Origin: Candidatus Protochlamydia amoebophila UWE25
GTDB taxonomy: Bacteria > Chlamydiota > Chlamydiia > Chlamydiales > Parachlamydiaceae
Direction of reading: 5' to 3'
Assembly: GCF_000011565.2 (NCBI RefSeq)
Contig: NC_005861.2
Span: 620,001 to 684,000, forward strand
DNA: 64,000 bases
Positions 38,775 through 47,962 of the stretch are shown one piece after another. Positions within the stretch are counted from its first letter, which is position 1. Each line of letters starts with the position of its first letter. A program made the position numbers and the translations under genes. Below the pieces are notes generated by a model, which ran no database searches, had not been told where the DNA came from, and saw only the letters and a program-made list of their open reading frames with translations.

Positions 38775-39350
38775 ATGGTCGATAATAAACAGATCTTTAC
38801 TCCCGTTATTAAAACAGAACGTCTTGTTCTACGTCAGTGGTGCGAAGACGATTTGGAGCCTTTCGCTAAGCTTAATGCAGATCCACGTGTTATGGAATGG
38901 TTTCCATCTACTTTAAGTCGCTTGGAAAGCGATGATCTAGCTAAACGCATTTCGCCCAAATTGCAAGAACAAGGATGGGGATTATGGGCAGTGTCTATTC
39001 CAGATATTTCTTCTTTTATTGGCTTTATTGGCTTAGCTGTCCCTACCTTCAACGCTCATTTTACGCCTGCAGTAGAAGTTGGCTGGCGACTAGCTTATGA
39101 ATATTGGGGGAAAGGCTACGCTACTGAAGGTGCTTTAGCTGCTCTGAAATACGGATATGAGGCGTTAAATCTCAAAGAAATTGTTTCTTTTACAACAGTA
39201 GCAAATCAACGTTCTAGGCATGTCATGGAAAAGATTGGCATGCATCATGATCCAAAAGGCGATTTTGATCATCCCAAACTACCAAAAGATCATCTGCTGA
39301 AAAAACATGTGCTTTATCGTATGAATCATAATGAATGGAGAGTTTTATAA
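38775..39350 (+). CDS. GNAT acetyltransferase, RimJ/RimL type
   Basis: 191 aa; AAAGGA before the ATG. RLVLRQWCEDDLEPFAKLNAD at the start and VGWRLAYEYWGKGYATEGALAALKYGYEAL (acetyl-CoA site, about residues 96-125) and NQRSRHVMEKIGM define the RimJ/RimL-type GNAT (Acetyltransf_3). Substrate unknown. Its TAA overlaps the ATG of the next gene (TAATG), so the two are coupled. Confidence 0.85.
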   Translation: MVDNKQIFTPVIKTERLVLRQWCEDDLEPFAKLNADPRVMEWFPSTLSRLESDDLAKRISPKLQEQGWGLWAVSIPDISSFIGFIGLAVPTFNAHFTPAVEVGWRLAYEYWGKGYATEGALAALKYGYEALNLKEIVSFTTVANQRSRHVMEKIGMHHDPKGDFDHPKLPKDHLLKKHVLYRMNHNEWRVL

Positions 39351-40843
39351 TGCCTCTTCCTGATGCACTTTCTGATATAATGAATAAAATAGAAGTCGTT
39401 GAATATGACCCAAACTGGCCTGAATTGTTTGAGGTAGAGGCTGAGCGAATTAAACAAGCCTTGGGACATAATTGCATAGAAATTCATCACATTGGCTCTA
39501 CTTCCATTCCTGGATTAAGCGCTAAACCTATTATTGATATGCTTCCTGTAGTACGAAATATTCAAGAAGTTGACAAAGCAACTAAGGCTATGGAGTCCCT
39601 AGGATATGAAGTTAAAGGCGAATATGGCATTGCTTTCAGGAGATATTTTCAAAAAGGTAAGAGCCTTCGAACTCATAATGTGCACGTTTACCAAGAAGGT
39701 GATCCTGAAATCATTCGTTACTTGAATTTTCGGAATTGGATGCGTTCTCATCCTGATGATGCTAATAGTTATGCCAAACTTAAATTAGAGTTAGCAAAAA
39801 AATTCCCTTACGACAGTCTCCAGTATTGCAATGGAAAGGATGCTTTCGTTGCAAATATTGACGTAAAAGATGGTTTTGATGGATGGCGTATTGTAAAGGC
39901 CTTGACTGATCGGGAATGGGATGCAGTCCGCCTTCTTCGCCAAAAATATTTTTTTAAGTCAAAAGAAGATCCTTATACTTGGACGTTTACACATAAAGAT
40001 CATATCCATTTTGTCTTTTATAAAAACGCTGAAATAATTGGTTATGCACATCTTCAACTTTGGCCTGAAAATAGAGTTGCATTAAGGATTATTGTAGTTG
40101 ATGAACATTACCGCAAGTTGGGATTTGGAAGCCAATTTTTAAGACTTTGCGAACGCTGGCTTTATCATCAAGGATTCAAAAAGTTACTCATTCAATCTTC
40201 ACAAGAGGCATGTCAGTTCTATCGTAGACTTGGATATACAGAAATGCCTTTTAATGACCCTGATGGTTATAAGGGTGATCCACGAGATTTCGAAATAGGA
40301 AAATGTCTTACAGTTGATCGCATGGATCGACCGAAAATCTCCATTTACATTGCAACAAGCATTGATGGCTATATCGCTCGTAAAGATGGCGGCATTGATT
40401 GGCTCGATCGAGTTGGTGGCTTCGATGAAGATTACGGATTTCAAAAGTTAATGGATAGTATTGATGCCTTGATTATTGGTCGTAAAACTTATGAAGTGGC
40501 TATAACAGTGCCAAACCTCTATGCAGGAAAAAGGGTAGTTGTACTGAGCAACAGTTTAAGTACCGTCAGAGAAGATATGGAGCTTTATTGCGGAGATTTA
40601 ATCCAATTAATTTCTCAACTTCATTCGGCTGGAGTTAAACATATCTGGATCGATGGAGGTGTAACAATTTCCCACTTTTTAGATTTGCAGATAGTAGATT
40701 CTATGACTTTGTCTGTAATTCCTATAATCCTCGGATCAGGGATACCTCTTTTTAATCCAATAGACAAAGAACATGCGTGTCGACTCATTTCTTCCCAATC
40801 TTATCCTAGTGGTCTTGTTCAATTAAATTATGAGACGAACTAA
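39350..40843 (+). CDS. GrpB-GNAT-dihydrofolate reductase-like triple fusion
   Basis: 497 aa from ATG 39350 (GGAG 9 nt upstream). Residues about 5-170 are a GrpB-type nucleotidyltransferase (VEYDPNWPELFEVEAERIKQ; HHIGSTSIPGLSAKPIIDML). Residues about 180-325 are a GNAT (RVALRIIVVDEHYRKLGFGSQFLR; CQFYRRLGYTEMP). Residues about 328-497 are a DHFR/RibD-C domain (ISIYIATSIDGYIARKDGGI; IIGRKTYE; HIWIDGGVTISHFL). No stop or shift disturbs the junctions. Each part is a common standalone accessory protein; substrates are unknown. Confidence 0.87.
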   Translation: MPLPDALSDIMNKIEVVEYDPNWPELFEVEAERIKQALGHNCIEIHHIGSTSIPGLSAKPIIDMLPVVRNIQEVDKATKAMESLGYEVKGEYGIAFRRYFQKGKSLRTHNVHVYQEGDPEIIRYLNFRNWMRSHPDDANSYAKLKLELAKKFPYDSLQYCNGKDAFVANIDVKDGFDGWRIVKALTDREWDAVRLLRQKYFFKSKEDPYTWTFTHKDHIHFVFYKNAEIIGYAHLQLWPENRVALRIIVVDEHYRKLGFGSQFLRLCERWLYHQGFKKLLIQSSQEACQFYRRLGYTEMPFNDPDGYKGDPRDFEIGKCLTVDRMDRPKISIYIATSIDGYIARKDGGIDWLDRVGGFDEDYGFQKLMDSIDALIIGRKTYEVAITVPNLYAGKRVVVLSNSLSTVREDMELYCGDLIQLISQLHSAGVKHIWIDGGVTISHFLDLQIVDSMTLSVIPIILGSGIPLFNPIDKEHACRLISSQSYPSGLVQLNYETN

Positions 40844-40859
40844 ACTGAGGTACTGTTGA

Positions 40860-41507
40860 ATGACAAATGAATCGATCCAGATCATTTACTTAAATGGGCC
40901 ATCGAGTAGTGAGAAGACAACTCTTGCAAAAGCATTACAACATGCTTTCGAAGGGCCATTTCTACATATTGGTATTGATAAGATTATTGGATGGATGCCA
41001 GAAAAAGTAAACGATTGGACTGACGGAGAGGCTCCTATTGGATACAGCTGGAAAAAGAGCGAGGATGAATTTGATAATCCTATTCAAGAGCTACAGGCAG
41101 GTCCTTATGCTCAAAAAATAGGCAAAACATTTCAAGAGGTAGTGCTTGCACTTGCCAAAATGGGTCATCGCATTATTATTGATGATGTTTCTTTCGGCAA
41201 ACAGCAACTTGACGAGTGGAAAGGAATCTTAAAAGATTTTTGAGTTTTATGGGTTGGAGTAAATGCTTCTCTTGCTGTTTTGGAACAGAGAGAAAAAGAT
41301 CGAGGAAATCGCGTCTTAGGATCTGCGCGATGGCAGTTTCATAAAGTACATGCTGATGCAACTTATGATCTTGAAATAGAGACGCATCATGCCCCTCTAG
41401 AGGAAAATATCGAAAAAATTAAGTCTTTTACTCCAAAAGGAGAAACCACAGGAGATAATCTTCAAGTCATTTTTAAAAACAAGTCGTCTTATTCTTCGCC
41501 TTCCTAA
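40860..41507 (+). pseudogene. chloramphenicol phosphotransferase-like gene with nonsense codon
   Basis: IIYLNGPSSSEKTTLAKALQ, then HIGIDKIIGWMP and HRIIIDDVSFGKQQLDEW to codon 127, TGA at 41241-41243, and in the same frame VLWVGVNASLAVLEQREKDR, GNRVLGSARWQFHKVHADAT. This matches the CPT family (PF07931) end to end. The P-loop also reads SSEKTT where GKT/S is expected, so a critical glycine is gone. CGA to TGA would explain the stop. Confidence 0.75.
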
Positions 41508-41771
41508 TGAAACTGATAGTCTCAAATTTAAAGCTTTTGATGAACGGAATATGGAACATCTGTCTCCATGGAGATCAACATCTGGAGAACTAAAAAAAGA
41601 CCATAAAACTCAGCTGACACAATGGGAGCAAGAATTTAAAGAAGGCAAATCCATTTGATTTTTATTATTCCTAAAAGACAATCTTGAAGGTGAAATAATT
41701 GGTTTTTGTAACTTTTCTCAGATTTTTCGAGGACCGTTTCAAGCTTGTTATTTGGGATATCACATCGATAA

Positions 41772-42633
41772 GAACCTGTTTAAAATCTTTTTAAAAGGAG
41801 AACCACAAACGCCAAAATGACCAGATTTAAGCTTGTATTCAATTTTCTTTCGCAGTTTTTCCATAACCTTCTGCATTTTTCTAGCCAGCTAAAAGAGCGC
41901 TCTACGATCCATCTTTTCGCAATCACTTTAAAAGCATGCAATTCGTTTCTTTTCGTTATCTCTACTGTACATCCCCATATCTCTTGAATACCATTTGAAA
42001 ATGGTTCTCCAGAATATCCTCTATCTGCTAAAATATTTTTTACTTCAGACAAAACACTCTTATTCAGTAAACATGCTTCTAGAGCTCCTTTTCTATCAGT
42101 AACATTTGCTGTGGTTATATGAATAGCATGAGGCAATCGTTGAGTGTCTACTGCTATGTGCCGTTTGATACCTGAGATTTTTTTTCCTGCATCATAGCCT
42201 TTACTTTCAGCTGTATCGGTATTCTTAACGCTTTGCGCATCAACTATGATAAAACTGGTTTTCTCGTTCCGACCACTGCTTTGTCGAACCTCTCCAACGA
42301 TTTTTTTTTAAAACTTGTTCTAGAATACTTTCAGAAGTTTGTTGATCTTTTTTAGACCAAAGAGTGAAATAATAATAGCATATTTTTCATTTAGGATATT
42401 CTTTTGGCAACATACGCCACTGACAACCACTTTTCAAAGTGTATAAAACCCCACAAAAAACATCATAAAGATCTATCTTTCGGGGACGTGTTTTCTTTCG
42501 GATAGATTCAAGGATTGGCTTGATTTTATCAAATTGTTCTCTAGAAATATCGCTTGGATAAGAATGCGTCATTATTGCCTACAAATTTTTTTTGAAGGCA
42601 ATTATACACGATTAAAAGATTTTAAACAGGTTC
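41772..42633 (-). mobile_element. IS5-family insertion sequence (IS427/IS1031-like), 862 bp
   Basis: Ends are inverted repeats beginning GAACCTGTTTAAAATCTTTT on both sides. The flanking TAA at 41769-41771 and 42634-42636 is a 3-bp target duplication as expected for this IS5 subgroup. Contains one transposase gene, broken. Confidence 0.9.
41780..42572 (-). pseudogene. IS5-family transposase, interrupted
   Basis: MTHSYPSDISREQFDKIKPI...GCQWRMLPKEYPK, then TGA in place of the Trp expected after YPK (about 42388), KICYYYFTLWSKKDQ, a run of nine A residues requiring a frame change (about 42301-42309), SFIIVDAQSVKNTD, KRHIAVDTQRLPHAIHITTA, and the C-terminal ADRGYSGEPF, RWIVERSFSWLEKCRRLWKN. The DDE motifs are recognisable. 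The A-run might be a natural slippage site, but the TGA is an inactivating change. Confidence 0.8.
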
Positions 42634-42911
42634 TAAGAACTTTGAAGGAAAAGGACTTATGTCAGAAGCTGTCGCAAAAGCTATTAAATATATGGTTGAA
42701 CAGCAAAAACTTCATCGAATTATGGCTAATTATATGCCCTCCAACAAAAAAAGTGCTTGCTTAATTCAAAAACTTGGATTCGTTGTAGAAGGGCATGCTA
42801 AAAAATATCTGCTTATTAATGGACAATGGGAAGACCATATTTTAACCTCCATAACAAATGAAAACTGGCTTCCTTGAGAAGATTCTTAAATATATCATAT
42901 GATTTACTGGC

Positions 42912-43238
42912 TTACTGACGAATCGAATAAACTTCTTGCCAATGAACAATTTTCTCTGAATCATTAAATTTAACCAATAAAATTGCATCGAAAATATCTT
43001 CTTTTCCCTGCAAACGTTTGACAATAGCTTTTAGTGGCATAATGACAGTCGATTCCGTTGTGAAATATTCTTGTACTTGATAGTCGATAGTGTCTATATC
43101 TGAGCGAAACTTTTTCAGGAACTCATAGTAATTTTGATAATTGGCATCATATTTTCTTCCATTTGCTATAACTACAAACTCAGGAGCAAATAGCTCTTTT
43201 AAGTCTTCGATTTTTAGATTAGATCGACTTGTTAATTT
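42912..43238 (-). pseudogene. NTF2/SnoaL-like domain without start
   Basis: A stop-free frame of 108 codons reads LKIEDLKELFAPEFVVIANG, FRSDIDTIDYQVQEYFTTES and VKFNDSEKIVHWQEVYSIRQ, resembling an NTF2/SnoaL-like fold. It is in the same frame as the ATPase upstream, from which only TAG at 43239-43241 separates it. The last codons of the ATPase frame (KGKRLLEWNK) look like the missing N-terminus of this domain, so a deletion may have fused two genes. Confidence 0.5.
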
Positions 43239-43940
43239 CTATTTATTCCATTCTAAAAGGCGTTTTCCTTTAGCGATAACGGAATTGGGTTCGGTTGTTT
43301 TATTATTTGAAACTCCTAGTTTATTCAGAATGAAATCCACTCTTTCTTTGACTGAAGTTTTAGGGATGAGCACTGTTTCATAGCCAAAATTTTTGTACTT
43401 AATGAGGAGCTCATTAAACTCTTTCTTTGCTGATTCAAAATCATGTTTTCTTTCTTTATCATTGGCGTAGATTTCTTCCCATGGTGGCACTAGAAAAACT
43501 AAGCGGTTATATTTAAACTTCTCTGCAGCCTGTTGAAAATACTCTGGTTGAGGCTGATCTAGCAAAACGGCATCGATAATTCCCCGATCGAAGAAGATAA
43601 GCTTTTGGGACTCATTCTGAGAATTGAACTGAAATAAGTAGCGAGATAAAGCAAGTTTCAAAAACTTATTAAGATTTATCCAGGGTAAAGCATCGCCTTT
43701 AATTGCAGTTTGCTCCTTGACTATTTGCCTCCCTGGTTCTGGCATAACAGCATATCCTCGATTTATAAGTTCAGACAAAAGCGTAGATTTTCCTCCTCCT
43801 GAACATCCAGAAATCACTACATAATTGTTTTTGATAATCGGAAAGCTTGTTTCATTTAGGTAATTATTTTCTAAAATCTGTGAAAAAATATTTGCATTCA
43901 TAAATATGAATCCTAATAAAATTAATGAAAATATTCTCAT
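43239..43940 (-). CDS. P-loop ATPase/kinase (AAA_28-like) with hydrophobic leader
   Basis: 233 aa. Walker A GCSGGGKST is at about residues 45-53, a DRGIIDAVL segment near 118 and PPWEEIYANDKERKHDFESA later, as in AAA_28-type (NadR-like) small ATPases. Residues 1-20 (MRIFSLILLGFIFMNANIFS) look like a signal or membrane anchor, unusual for this family. The last residues may belong to a different, NTF2-like gene. It starts 2 nt after the AbiEii stop in one operon with system 2. Confidence 0.68.
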   Translation of the reverse strand: MRIFSLILLGFIFMNANIFSQILENNYLNETSFPIIKNNYVVISGCSGGGKSTLLSELINRGYAVMPEPGRQIVKEQTAIKGDALPWINLNKFLKLALSRYLFQFNSQNESQKLIFFDRGIIDAVLLDQPQPEYFQQAAEKFKYNRLVFLVPPWEEIYANDKERKHDFESAKKEFNELLIKYKNFGYETVLIPKTSVKERVDFILNKLGVSNNKTTEPNSVIAKGKRLLEWNK

Positions 43941-43941
43941 T

Positions 43942-44802
43942 TTAAATCTCTTTTACCTCTAAAATACCTGTGAAGAACTTTTTTAAATCTGTTGCTACTT
44001 TTTCTAAAGAGATAAATTCATGTGAAATATCCTTTAAGAAAGCGTTCCACTTATCTTTTTTGATAGAATTATCATAGAAAGATTCTAAGAAAGCAATAGG
44101 AGTAGTTTCAAAAACTGTTCCTCTGTTCGCCAGAACTTGGTGAATGATCCCTTTAAGCTCATTTCGATCGAAATCAAATTGCTGAGTCAACAACCAGATG
44201 TCATAAAAATCTTTCATGCGTGTATTTGCAAATCCCAAGCGAACAATAGATTCAAATTTTTCTGCTATGGATGTTTGTGGGGTATATCCTTTAAGCTCTG
44301 GTGCAGGAAAATCTAAAAGCGTAGGATACTTTACCTTTGCAGGGTGAGGCAAGATTGTATCACTAAATCCAAAATCTATTCGCATCGGAAGTTTTGCTGT
44401 AAATAACTGAGCAGAAAATGCCGCACTGATACCACGATATTCGGCCTGTAGTTGAGCTTCTGACAACTTCAACGTTTCTGACATAAATTTCAAACCATCT
44501 GGAATAACTTCTATAGCGCAAATTTCGTTAATAATTTTCTGTAAATTTGCAATAGAATTGGAGGTTTTTGCCAGGAGATCTATGTCAACGGTAGCTCTGT
44601 GGCTCATTGGATCCCACACCATTAGCATTAAACCGCCTTTTAAATAGAAAGCGCTTTGATGTGAAGAGGCACTTAAACGGTATAAAAAGCGTTCCATTGC
44701 GTAGTATTTTAACACTTCTTGAACTGGTCTTTTTCTCTGTCTTGCTACATTTTTTAGGCGGCTGTAGATTGACTCTTCTAGATTCTTTTTAGCTTTTTCC
44801 AT
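43942..44802 (-). CDS. AbiEii-family nucleotidyltransferase toxin (system 2)
   Basis: 286 aa. AFYLKGGLMLMVWD with GG at 56-57 and TVDIDLLAK with DxD at 73-75 form the nucleotidyltransferase site; SIAEKFESIVRLGFANTRMKDFYDIW is the second conserved block (PF08843). Shorter and only distantly similar to system 1, closer in layout to system 3. Intact. Starts just after the antitoxin stop. Confidence 0.9.
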   Translation of the reverse strand: MEKAKKNLEESIYSRLKNVARQRKRPVQEVLKYYAMERFLYRLSASSHQSAFYLKGGLMLMVWDPMSHRATVDIDLLAKTSNSIANLQKIINEICAIEVIPDGLKFMSETLKLSEAQLQAEYRGISAAFSAQLFTAKLPMRIDFGFSDTILPHPAKVKYPTLLDFPAPELKGYTPQTSIAEKFESIVRLGFANTRMKDFYDIWLLTQQFDFDRNELKGIIHQVLANRGTVFETTPIAFLESFYDNSIKKDKWNAFLKDISHEFISLEKVATDLKKFFTGILEVKEI

Positions 44803-44803
44803 T

Positions 44804-45409
44804 CTATTGACTCACTATCGTTTCCATAATGGGCTGAAGGATTTTTTCAACTCGATTTTGTTTTGCGTATTCATACAATTTATCGATCTGAGTTCCTTTA
44901 CGCTGCCAATACATCTTTAAGGCTTCTATGACAACATCCATGCCAATTTTATTGCGGAACTTAACGCAGTCTGCCAAAGTTTTTTCAATATTGAAAATTT
45001 TGACTGGATAGCCGCCAATCAATATTGTTTCAACGCCAGTATTATAAACCTTTTCAGAGTAATGAAAGAAGCGAATTGGGGGATAATTCAATCTCGATTG
45101 TCTTGATTTTGTCGGAATGGCGATATAAACAAAGTGGGGAATCTGTGTCGTAATTTCGTGATAAGCTAAAGCTGAAATCAAGCATATAATAGCCTGAGGA
45201 ATTTTCTTGGAGACAAGAACCAGATCAGGCTCAGAGAAATCGGGAACTTCTACCAGCCTATAGACTCCCTTAGCTAGCTGCTCCAATAATCCCTCATCTC
45301 TTAATTGATAAATAATCCGAGGATGGATACCTAAACGTATGGCTTCTGCAGTGCGAAGTAACCCTTGGTTTTCCTTAAAGAGTTCTATGGCCTTTTCTTT
45401 TGCAGTCAT
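44804..45409 (-). CDS. AbiEi-family antitoxin (system 2)
   Basis: 201 aa. N-terminal winged helix (GLLRTAEAIRLGIHPRIIYQ, LRDEGLLEQLAKGVYRL) and C-terminal AbiEi domain (IICLISALAYHEITTQIPHF, IFNIEKTLADCVKFRNKIG). Antitoxins of this family repress the operon and neutralise the nucleotidyltransferase. A TTGACT/TAAAAA promoter pair lies about 40-65 bp upstream. No good ribosome site before the ATG. Confidence 0.9.
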   Translation of the reverse strand: MTAKEKAIELFKENQGLLRTAEAIRLGIHPRIIYQLRDEGLLEQLAKGVYRLVEVPDFSEPDLVLVSKKIPQAIICLISALAYHEITTQIPHFVYIAIPTKSRQSRLNYPPIRFFHYSEKVYNTGVETILIGGYPVKIFNIEKTLADCVKFRNKIGMDVVIEALKMYWQRKGTQIDKLYEYAKQNRVEKILQPIMETIVSQ

Positions 45410-45446
45410 GGATAGTTATGTTGGTAAATATTGACTTTTTACTACA

Positions 45447-45474
45447 TTTTTATCCAAAAAGAATTTCTAGTCAA
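45447..45474 (-). promoter_or_regulatory. candidate sigma-70-type promoter of AbiE system 2
   Basis: On the minus strand TTGACT (45474-45469) and TAAAAA (45452-45447) are 16 bp apart, about 38 bp before the antitoxin start. Confidence 0.45.
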
Positions 45475-45633
45475 GCGCAATTGCTCTCTTATTAGTAATG
45501 CACATTCGGTGCACACTCGCAATCTAAACACTATTGCATTTGACTAAACAAGGCTGTTGAATAAATAGGAATTTCTCTAGTATGCTTGTTCTATAACAAA
45601 TAGCTGCATGCTGTGATGTTTAGTATGATGGCG

Positions 45634-45677
45634 GACTCATAACCCGCTGTTCGTAGATTCAAATCCTACTTGCCCCA
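45634..45677 (+). repeat. tRNA(CAT) 3'-half fragment 3
   Basis: Same 44 nt as fragment 1 at 24541 (including its substitutions), forming the left end of repeat copy 2. Preceded by GGCG rather than AGGC. Confidence 0.8.
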
Positions 45678-45890
45678 CTTTTTTAAACCGTTCAAAATAA
45701 ACAGTTTTCGTTCTGATATACTCGCCATACACACAAATCACATGGCATTATGTCAAAATTTTTTTCAGGATTCTACTCCTTTCGCGCATTTCATACCCAG
45801 TCTACTAGCTTAATTCATGAAAATTTAGGTCACTTCGATTGATTTTGACTGAAATTTAGCTCTATCTTTCTACAATGTAGATCATAATTT

Positions 45891-46244
45891 ATGGAAGAAA
45901 GGATGAGAATGGAGTTTGTTCAGCAAGATTTTGAAATTGACGATGTCCTTTGTAAATATTTGATGGCTCATTTATCGATTGTTGAAAAAGGAGCCCCCAA
46001 GTGATTCCCCGGTTTGGTTTCTTTGGAAAGAATCCTGCTTTTGGATTTTCGAAAGTTCTCAAGACAATTTTGTGAAAAGGCTACATGTTGAGTCGCGATG
46101 CGCTGCCGGGATAGTGGAATACGACTTGGAAAAAGGCATTCTCAAACATGTAGGCATACGAGGTTAGCGGTCCTTGCAAGCTGCGATAAAGGGCACTTGA
46201 TGCGCTTTGTGTCTAAATACTTAGGCCCGGATAAAGAGAGTTGA
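45891..46244 (+). pseudogene. PPOX-type FMN-binding gene, frameshifted (copy 2)
   Basis: Same sequence and same frameshifts as 24798-25151: SDSPVWFLWKESCFWIFESS and FVKRLHVESRCAAGIVEYDL are out of frame with the start MEERMRMEFVQQDF. Because both copies carry identical damage, decay came before duplication, or one copy has corrected the other. Confidence 0.65.
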
Positions 46245-47157
46245 AATCCTTGGTTCGTAGCAAACATCGTCGATCCATTGGACGTCATGATAAAAAATCA
46301 CTCCTCAATCGATCGTCGCCAAAAACGTCTCGTTTTTTAAACGGGGCCGGATCTAGCATCATAGGGATTGTTTATGGAAAAGCTGCAAGCCAACATCGCC
46401 AAGATCTATGGCAGGAGTGGAGAAAGCTGGCTTGTTGGACTGACTCTACCATAGAAGAGTTAAAAAGTGCGTGGGAATTGTCCGAGTTGAAGCCGCTTTC
46501 GAATCTCAGCTATAGCTATGTGCTGGGAGGGTTTCAAGGTTGCACTCCTATCATTTTGAAACTCAGCCCGGATTATGAACAGATCAAGAAGCGAGCCCTT
46601 GATGTTTTCAAAGGATTCGGAGCGGTTTCTGTTCTTGGTCGCAAAGGCGGTGTCCTTTTATTAGGGCGCGCAATGCCAGGAGCTTTGTTAAAAAACAGTC
46701 ATTCTAAGGAGAGCAGAATAGAGATTGCCTGTAAGGTTATGAACAGGCTGCATCAAACTCCCCTTCCAATAAAGGGGCGTTTCCCTGCATCGAAGAATGG
46801 CTTATCACAATTGACAAAGAATAGGACCTTCCGAAAGATCATTTGGAGAAAGCCCACAGTTTGAAAAAGCGACTCATGAAGAATAGTTCAGGTCGCCCAA
46901 GTTCTTCTTCATGGAGATCTCCATCAAGAAAACATCTTCTCTCAAGGGAGCTGGGCAGTCATCGACCCGAAAGGAGTCATAGGCTGCCCCATATATGAAG
47001 TTTGGGCATGCGTCGAAGATCCTAAGAGAGATCTTAAATTTATCTCCATCTATTTCAAATATCCATTTCAAGTGATGGCTGAGTGGTATATTACGATCGC
47101 CTTATTTTAGCAGCCTGCTGGCAGGAGGAAGACGGCCTTGATGCCGACCACTTTTAG
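46241..47157 (+). pseudogene. APH-like antibiotic kinase gene, frameshifted (copy 2)
   Basis: Same as 25148-26064, with SNLSYSYVLGGFQGCTPIIL and, in another frame, LLHGDLHQENIF. All disabling shifts are shared with copy 1. Confidence 0.7.
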
Positions 47158-47201
47158 CTCCAGCTCAATCAGTTCTGCCTATGATTGAAACTTAAGTCAT
47201 T

Positions 47202-47780
47202 CTAAACAATTGTTATATCAAAAGCGTGGAGCAACCCAGAAGCTTCTGCAAAAGAAAATTTTGCTTTCTCGATTTTATTTGATTTCGGATCGATATCACA
47301 TTGGGTACTACTAGAAAAATCTGCATTGCACAGATCGCAATTGTGGAAAATTGCTCCTGACAAGTCAACGCCGCTGAAATCAGCACTTTTCAATGTTGTG
47401 TTTGTAAAATGGCTGTCTTTTAATTTGCTTCCATTGAAAGAACTACTCTTCATGTTGAGATCTAAAAAATTGCAGTACTGCAGCAGACAATTCTTAAAAT
47501 TCGCTGAGAAAAATGTCTTCTCGCATTTGAAAAAATTCATCTCCAGTAATCTTGAAGTCTGAGAATTGAACATTCTGAAGATGGCAACCGTCCAGCTTTA
47601 CAAGACTGAAATTGCAATTCGAGAAAGTGCACGATTGAATTTTGCATTCCGCTGGATAGTTTCAGAGAAATCACAACTATTGAAGGTGCAGTCAGTGAAG
47701 GAATGCTTTTCTAGGCTTTCCTTGGAAAAGTTTTCCGATTTGATTATCTCTCTATCTATATTCTGTTCAATTTCAGGCAT
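47202..47780 (-). pseudogene. Qnr-like pentapeptide-repeat gene, frameshifted (copy 2)
   Basis: Same as 26109-26687 with both frameshifts. Here an ATG at 47780 (MPEIEQNIDREIIK) begins the first frame, which copy 1 has lost at the deletion junction. The ancestral N-terminus was therefore probably this one. Confidence 0.7.
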
Positions 47781-47962
47781 TTATAGCTCTAAGTTGGTAT
47801 TTCCTCACAGCTTCCGTAGGAGGCAATTGCTTTAAAAACTCTTGAGATAACTGGAAGTCTGTGGTAAAATAAAAACAATAATAACTCGTTGAAGGAGCTA
47901 GGTCTAGTGAGAATTTAAGTTTGAATCCAATCTGTTAACTAAACAACCCAAGGATCAAACTT

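Larger units (their letters stand above)
41468..42877 (+). pseudogene. RimJ/RimL-type acetyltransferase gene split by IS5 element
   Basis: The left part reads TSRLILRLPNETDSLKFKAF, PWRSTSGELKKD and, after TGA at 41656-41658, GEIIGFCNFSQIFRGPFQAC then YLGYHIDK. The right part, from 42637, reads NFEGKGLMSEAVAKAIKYMV, KLHRIMANYMPSNKKSACLI and ENWLP. Removing 41772-42633 plus one 3-bp target copy joins them in frame (HIDKNFEGKGLM). So the gene suffered an insertion and a nonsense change; no convincing start codon was found. Confidence 0.8.
45634..47775. repeat. 2,142-bp direct repeat, copy 2
   Basis: Matches 24541-26682 at a constant offset with no difference seen. Here the repeat continues into intact flanking sequence leading to the ABC-F gene, so this is the less deleted version. 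Confidence 0.9.

Noticed and set aside
42301-42309. Programmed frameshift in the IS5 transposase making it functional
   Set aside because: An A-run may allow slippage, but the upstream TGA at the Trp codon still stops translation, and the needed shift is not the usual -1.
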